From Pirellulaceae bacterium (lineage in GTDB: Bacteria > Planctomycetota > Planctomycetia > Pirellulales > Pirellulaceae): a stretch of 7,089 bases of DNA. Under the pieces are notes generated by a model that saw only the letters and a list, made by a program, of their open reading frames with translations, did not search any database and was not told the DNA's origin. The position numbers were made by a program, and so were the translations under genes. Below are positions 6,408-7,089 of this stretch, piece after piece (position 1 is the first letter of the stretch; every line of letters begins with the position of its first letter). The stretch is taken from positions 1-7,089 of the forward strand of contig JADLDX010000607.1 of NCBI GenBank assembly GCA_020846515.1, in the 5' to 3' direction.

Positions 6408-6479
6408 GGGGTCAGGTCTATTTTCCACGAGTTGGTGAACCAAGTTACGCAAGCTCAGGCAGAAAAGAGACCTGACCCC
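6408..6479. repeat. 72-bp REPIN/MITE-like inverted-repeat element with 'ggggtcaggtct' ends
   Basis: The left end ggggtcaggtctattttc (6408-6425) and right end gaaaagagacctgacccc (6462-6479) are inverted copies matching at 17 of 18 positions, around a 36-bp centre. The left end is preceded by an A-rich run (6391-6407). The 'tggggtcaggtct' motif resembles REP sequences I associate with REP-associated tyrosine (Y1) transposases in diverse bacteria. No transposase gene is in the window, so any mobility would be in trans. It lies immediately before the preserved 3' part of a small coding remnant, suggesting it inserted into, or replaced the 5' part of, that gene. Confidence 0.8.
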
Positions 6480-6540
6480 ATTTCCCGCGGACGACGACTT
6501 GCTGAAGAAGGTAGACGAGCTCAATTTGGTGAAAGCTCGC

Positions 6541-6556
6541 GCAGCGCTAGCGCTGC
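6541..6556. repeat. 16-bp perfect palindrome
   Basis: gcagcgctagcgctgc is its own reverse complement. It lies inside the small coding remnant, where it encodes part of AALALQ, 25 bp before the HNH start. It may be a protein-binding or autoregulatory site, or a by-product of Ala/Leu codons. Confidence 0.5.
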
Positions 6557-6569
6557 AGCAGTTAAAGAC

Positions 6570-6576
6570 AGGGGAG
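6570..6576 (+). promoter_or_regulatory. Shine-Dalgarno site that fixes the TTG start of the HNH gene
   Basis: AGGGGAG ends 5 nt before the TTG at 6582-6584. The codons from there (MSEYIPIELRRRV) match the usual opening of these HNH proteins. This makes TTG 6582 a far better start than the ATG at 6336, which would translate the inverted-repeat element. Confidence 0.7.
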
Positions 6577-6581
6577 ATCCG

Positions 6582-7000
6582 TTGAGTGAGTATATCCCCA
6601 TCGAGCTTCGTCGAAGGGTACGTGCTCACTTTAGTTTTCGGTGCGCGTACCGTCAGTCGGCAGAAGCACTGACCGTGGTGACCGTTGAAGTCGAACACAT
6701 TCTTCCCAGGTCACTCGGTGGTCCAACTGAATTTGTGAATCTTTGTCTTGCGTGCCCGAGTTGCAACAGGCACAAGGCAACTCGCGTTGCGGGAATCGCA
6801 AGTACGGGACTGGAGGCTCGCCTGTTTCATCCTAGGTAGATGATTGGAACGATCATTTCGGCTGGTCTATCTGTGGGACAATCATCGTAGGCCTAACCGA
6901 TGTTGGCGTGGCAACGATTGATTGCTTACAGATGAATCGTCCGCAACTTGTTGAAGTTCGAGCGCTTTGGATTTTGGTTGGAAAGCATCCACCCTGTTGA
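6582..7000 (+). pseudogene. HNH endonuclease, frameshifted and missing a zinc-ligand cysteine
   Basis: HNH nucleases cleave DNA with a beta-beta-alpha metal site held by a zinc knuckle. The first frame (6582-6839, 85 residues) gives MSEYIPIELRRRV, then RCAYRQ, VEVEHILPRSLGGPTEFVNL, and CLACPSCNRHKAT. Here His39 and Asn53 of the HNH core and the C-x-x-C pair 58/61 are present. The first knuckle should read C-x-x-C, but residue 24 is Arg (CGT, 6651-6653). The frame stops with TAG at 6837-6839 after LFHPR. From 6839 another frame carries on with 53 residues: DDWNDHFGWSICGTIIVGL, then TDVGVATIDCLQMNRPQLVE, and GKHPPC, ending at TGA 6998-7000. That is the family's usual C-terminal part ('W-x-x-HF', 'GLTxxGRAT', 'L-x-MNR', 'G-x-HPP'). 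One base lost near 6834-6838 explains it. Start TTG 6582 is supported by AGGGGAG 5 nt upstream. It is probably non-functional. Confidence 0.85.
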
Positions 7001-7023
7001 CTGAATGCTCTCTATTCAACAGG
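6993..7023. terminator. Hairpin at a convergent gene junction
   Basis: The 8-bp arms cctgttga (6993-7000) and tcaacagg (7016-7023) enclose a 15-nt loop. The left arm contains the HNH stop codon and the right arm overlaps the last codons of the leftward gene. A shared bidirectional terminator is plausible. The U-tract is absent. Confidence 0.4.
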
Positions 7024-7089
7024 TAGCGGCAATTCCTCAGCACTGACATTTTTCACACTCAAGTCGCCGTAAACGCCGCGGTACTGGCC
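7012..7089 (-). CDS. C-terminal end of an unrecognised gene (partial, 5' end outside window)
   Basis: The reverse frame from the right edge gives 25 residues, GQYRGVYGDLSVKNVSAEEL then PLPVE, and stops at TAG (complement 7012-7014). It has a natural composition, no internal stop, and ends 11 bp from the HNH pseudogene stop in a convergent arrangement. The fragment is too short to assign a family; the shape suggests a beta-rich tail followed by an acidic end. Confidence is limited by length. Confidence 0.5.
   Translation of the reverse strand, partial: GQYRGVYGDLSVKNVSAEELPLPVE

Larger units (their letters stand above)
6481..6585 (+). pseudogene. C-terminal remnant of a small unrecognised gene upstream of the HNH gene
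   Basis: The frame ending TGA at 6583-6585 reads FPADDDLLKKVDELNLVKAR, then AALALQQLKTGEIR. This is a well-balanced helical sequence of natural appearance, with no start codon of its own after the inverted-repeat element. Going further 5', the frame crosses the 72-bp element and meets a stop at 6436-6438. Its TGA overlaps the TTG start of the HNH gene (TTGA, 6582-6585), the classic sign of translational coupling. I do not recognise the family. I infer that a small partner gene was once co-translated with the nuclease gene and lost its 5' part. It could instead be simply an open frame over the HNH leader. Confidence 0.4.

Noticed and set aside
6336..6839. A 167-residue HNH protein starting at ATG 6336
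   Set aside because: Its first 82 residues are the inverted-repeat element and flanks. The TTG at 6582 has a strong ribosome site and matches the family's N-terminus.

Overview
The window looks like chromosomal DNA of a planctomycete, probably a Rhodopirellula/Pirellula-like member of the Pirellulaceae. The case rests on family types that cluster in that phylum: a DUF1559 protein with a type IV pilin-like N-terminus, a small secreted lipoprotein of the kind often encoded beside DUF1559 genes, a PL1-type pectate lyase-like beta-helix protein, an exported protein with an 'LE-LE-R-L-AGD' N-terminal motif, and a 'ggcgcaagcc' palindromic repeat. No rRNA, tRNA, CRISPR array or intact transposase gene was found.

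Layout. (1) Bases 1-217 (+) are the C-terminal end of an AAA ATPase gene. It converges on the next cluster, and a 70-bp inverted pair of REP-like repeats (252-321) lies between the two gene ends. (2) Bases 4068-380 (-) are a three-gene unit in the order DUF1559 pilin-like protein, lipoprotein, pectate lyase-like protein, with gaps of 37 and 64 bp. All three products should be exported, so the unit probably makes cell-surface or periplasmic proteins. (3) Upstream of it on the same strand (about 4611-4144) is a truncated right-handed beta-helix (DUF1565-like) protein that keeps a signal peptide and the start of the repeat domain but lacks the helix. (4) Bases 4648-5304 hold no convincing gene. 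They contain two diverged direct copies of a 98-bp sequence and a strong GC-rich hairpin. (5) Bases 6258-5305 (-) encode an exported solenoid protein with about ten ~22-residue Gly/Asp-rich calcium-binding-like repeats. (6) Bases 6408-7000 (+) are decayed. A 72-bp inverted-repeat element abuts the C-terminal remnant of a small unrecognised gene, whose stop overlaps the TTG start of an HNH endonuclease gene. The HNH gene has a one-base frameshift and has lost a zinc-ligand cysteine. (7) Bases 7012-7089 (-) are the last 25 codons of a gene entering from the right.

No clearly new multi-gene system is evident. The best leads are the decayed small-ORF/HNH pair next to the 72-bp element, the two REPIN-like elements of nearly equal size but unrelated sequence, the 98-bp repeat family, and the 22-residue solenoid protein.
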